64,000 nt of DNA from contig CALWJV010000001.1 of the NCBI GenBank assembly GCA_944381115.1, forward strand, positions 124,001 to 188,000, written 5' to 3'. This DNA is from an uncultured Clostridia bacterium (GTDB taxonomy: Bacteria > Bacillota > Clostridia > Oscillospirales > CAG-272). The stretch's first letter is position 1. The number at the start of each line of letters is the position of its first letter. Positions 63,930-64,000 of the stretch are shown here, one piece after another. Under the pieces are notes generated by a model that did not search any database, was not told the DNA's origin, and was given only the letters and a program-made list of their open reading frames with translations. The translations under genes were made by a program, and so were the position numbers.

Positions 63930-64000
63930 ACGGCGCATACGCGCCGCCCGGGATGTTGACAAAGTGGGCGGACTGGCAGAGCGTTGAAAAAGCTTGCAAG
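63926..64000 (+). CDS. Partial open frame at the right edge, GC-rich
   Basis: An ATG overlaps the HTH stop as ATGA, and 25 codons ([20 protein letters not shown] onward) run off the edge. The frame is protein-like but the start is within a GC-rich hairpin (CGGCGC-ATAC-GCGCCG, 63931-63946). It may be the start of a gene on a mobile element joined here. Low confidence without more sequence. Confidence 0.3.
   Translation, partial: MNGAYAPPGMLTKWADWQSVEKACK

Overview
The window reads as a low-G+C Bacillota chromosome, most likely an anaerobic gut Clostridia. The evidence is strong AGGAGG-type ribosome sites, many near-consensus sigma-A promoters with 17-bp spacers, a type III glutamine synthetase, an Amt-PII fusion, a SpoVB-type flippase, LuxS, MalY/DUF3737 genes, a BspA-type leucine-rich repeat protein and a large set of plant- or host-glycan genes. 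No rRNA, tRNA, CRISPR array or intact insertion sequence is visible. The genus cannot be read from the sequence.

1-8.7 kb: the 5' part of rpoB runs off the left edge. Then come rpsT with its promoter and terminator, a three-gene surface-glycan operon (SAM methyltransferase and two GT4 glycosyltransferases), a DEDDh exonuclease with a BRCT-like tail, and the S4 protein YlmH. 8.7-16.3 kb: an arginine operon argH-argC-argB-argD running into a flippase gene (no argJ or argG here), divergent from a tailed MscL; two candidate arginine-repressor boxes lie between them. 16.4-23.7 kb: L-rhamnose mutarotase, two tandem heparinase II/III-type lyase paralogues, and a 782-residue protein of unrecognised family ending at a strong terminator. 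23.8-27.8 kb: a membrane protein, then a luxS operon with Dabb, SGNH, esterase and VOC genes. Between luxS and the next gene lies an orphan terminator that may end a small RNA.

28-34 kb: an XRE-ADP-ribosylglycohydrolase fusion, frameshifted at an A7 run, followed by a MarR-controlled heterodimeric ABC exporter. 34-47.8 kb: the main sugar-utilisation locus. An RbsA/RbsC/binding protein/RbsC-type importer, GH3, GH78 alpha-L-rhamnosidase and beta-phosphoglucomutase form one leftward operon. Divergent from it is an AraC regulator fused to a GH39 domain that keeps both catalytic glutamates. Together with the rhaM-lyase locus this suggests import of rhamnose-containing oligosaccharides and their breakdown in the cytoplasm.

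47.8-56 kb is a decaying region. It holds an intact CMD-family gene between cupin and cyclophilin-like pseudogenes, MalY, DUF3737 with a small partner gene, a divergent LysR, a DUF4432 pseudogene and a mannose-6-phosphate-isomerase-like gene. 56-60.5 kb is the nitrogen operon (type III glutamine synthetase, then Amt-PII) behind a perfect promoter and a highly structured leader of about 230 nt. 60.7-64 kb has an aldo/keto reductase, a 5'-truncated BspA-like gene, and a DUF3796-HTH pair whose 3' end runs into an abruptly GC-rich sequence at the right edge.
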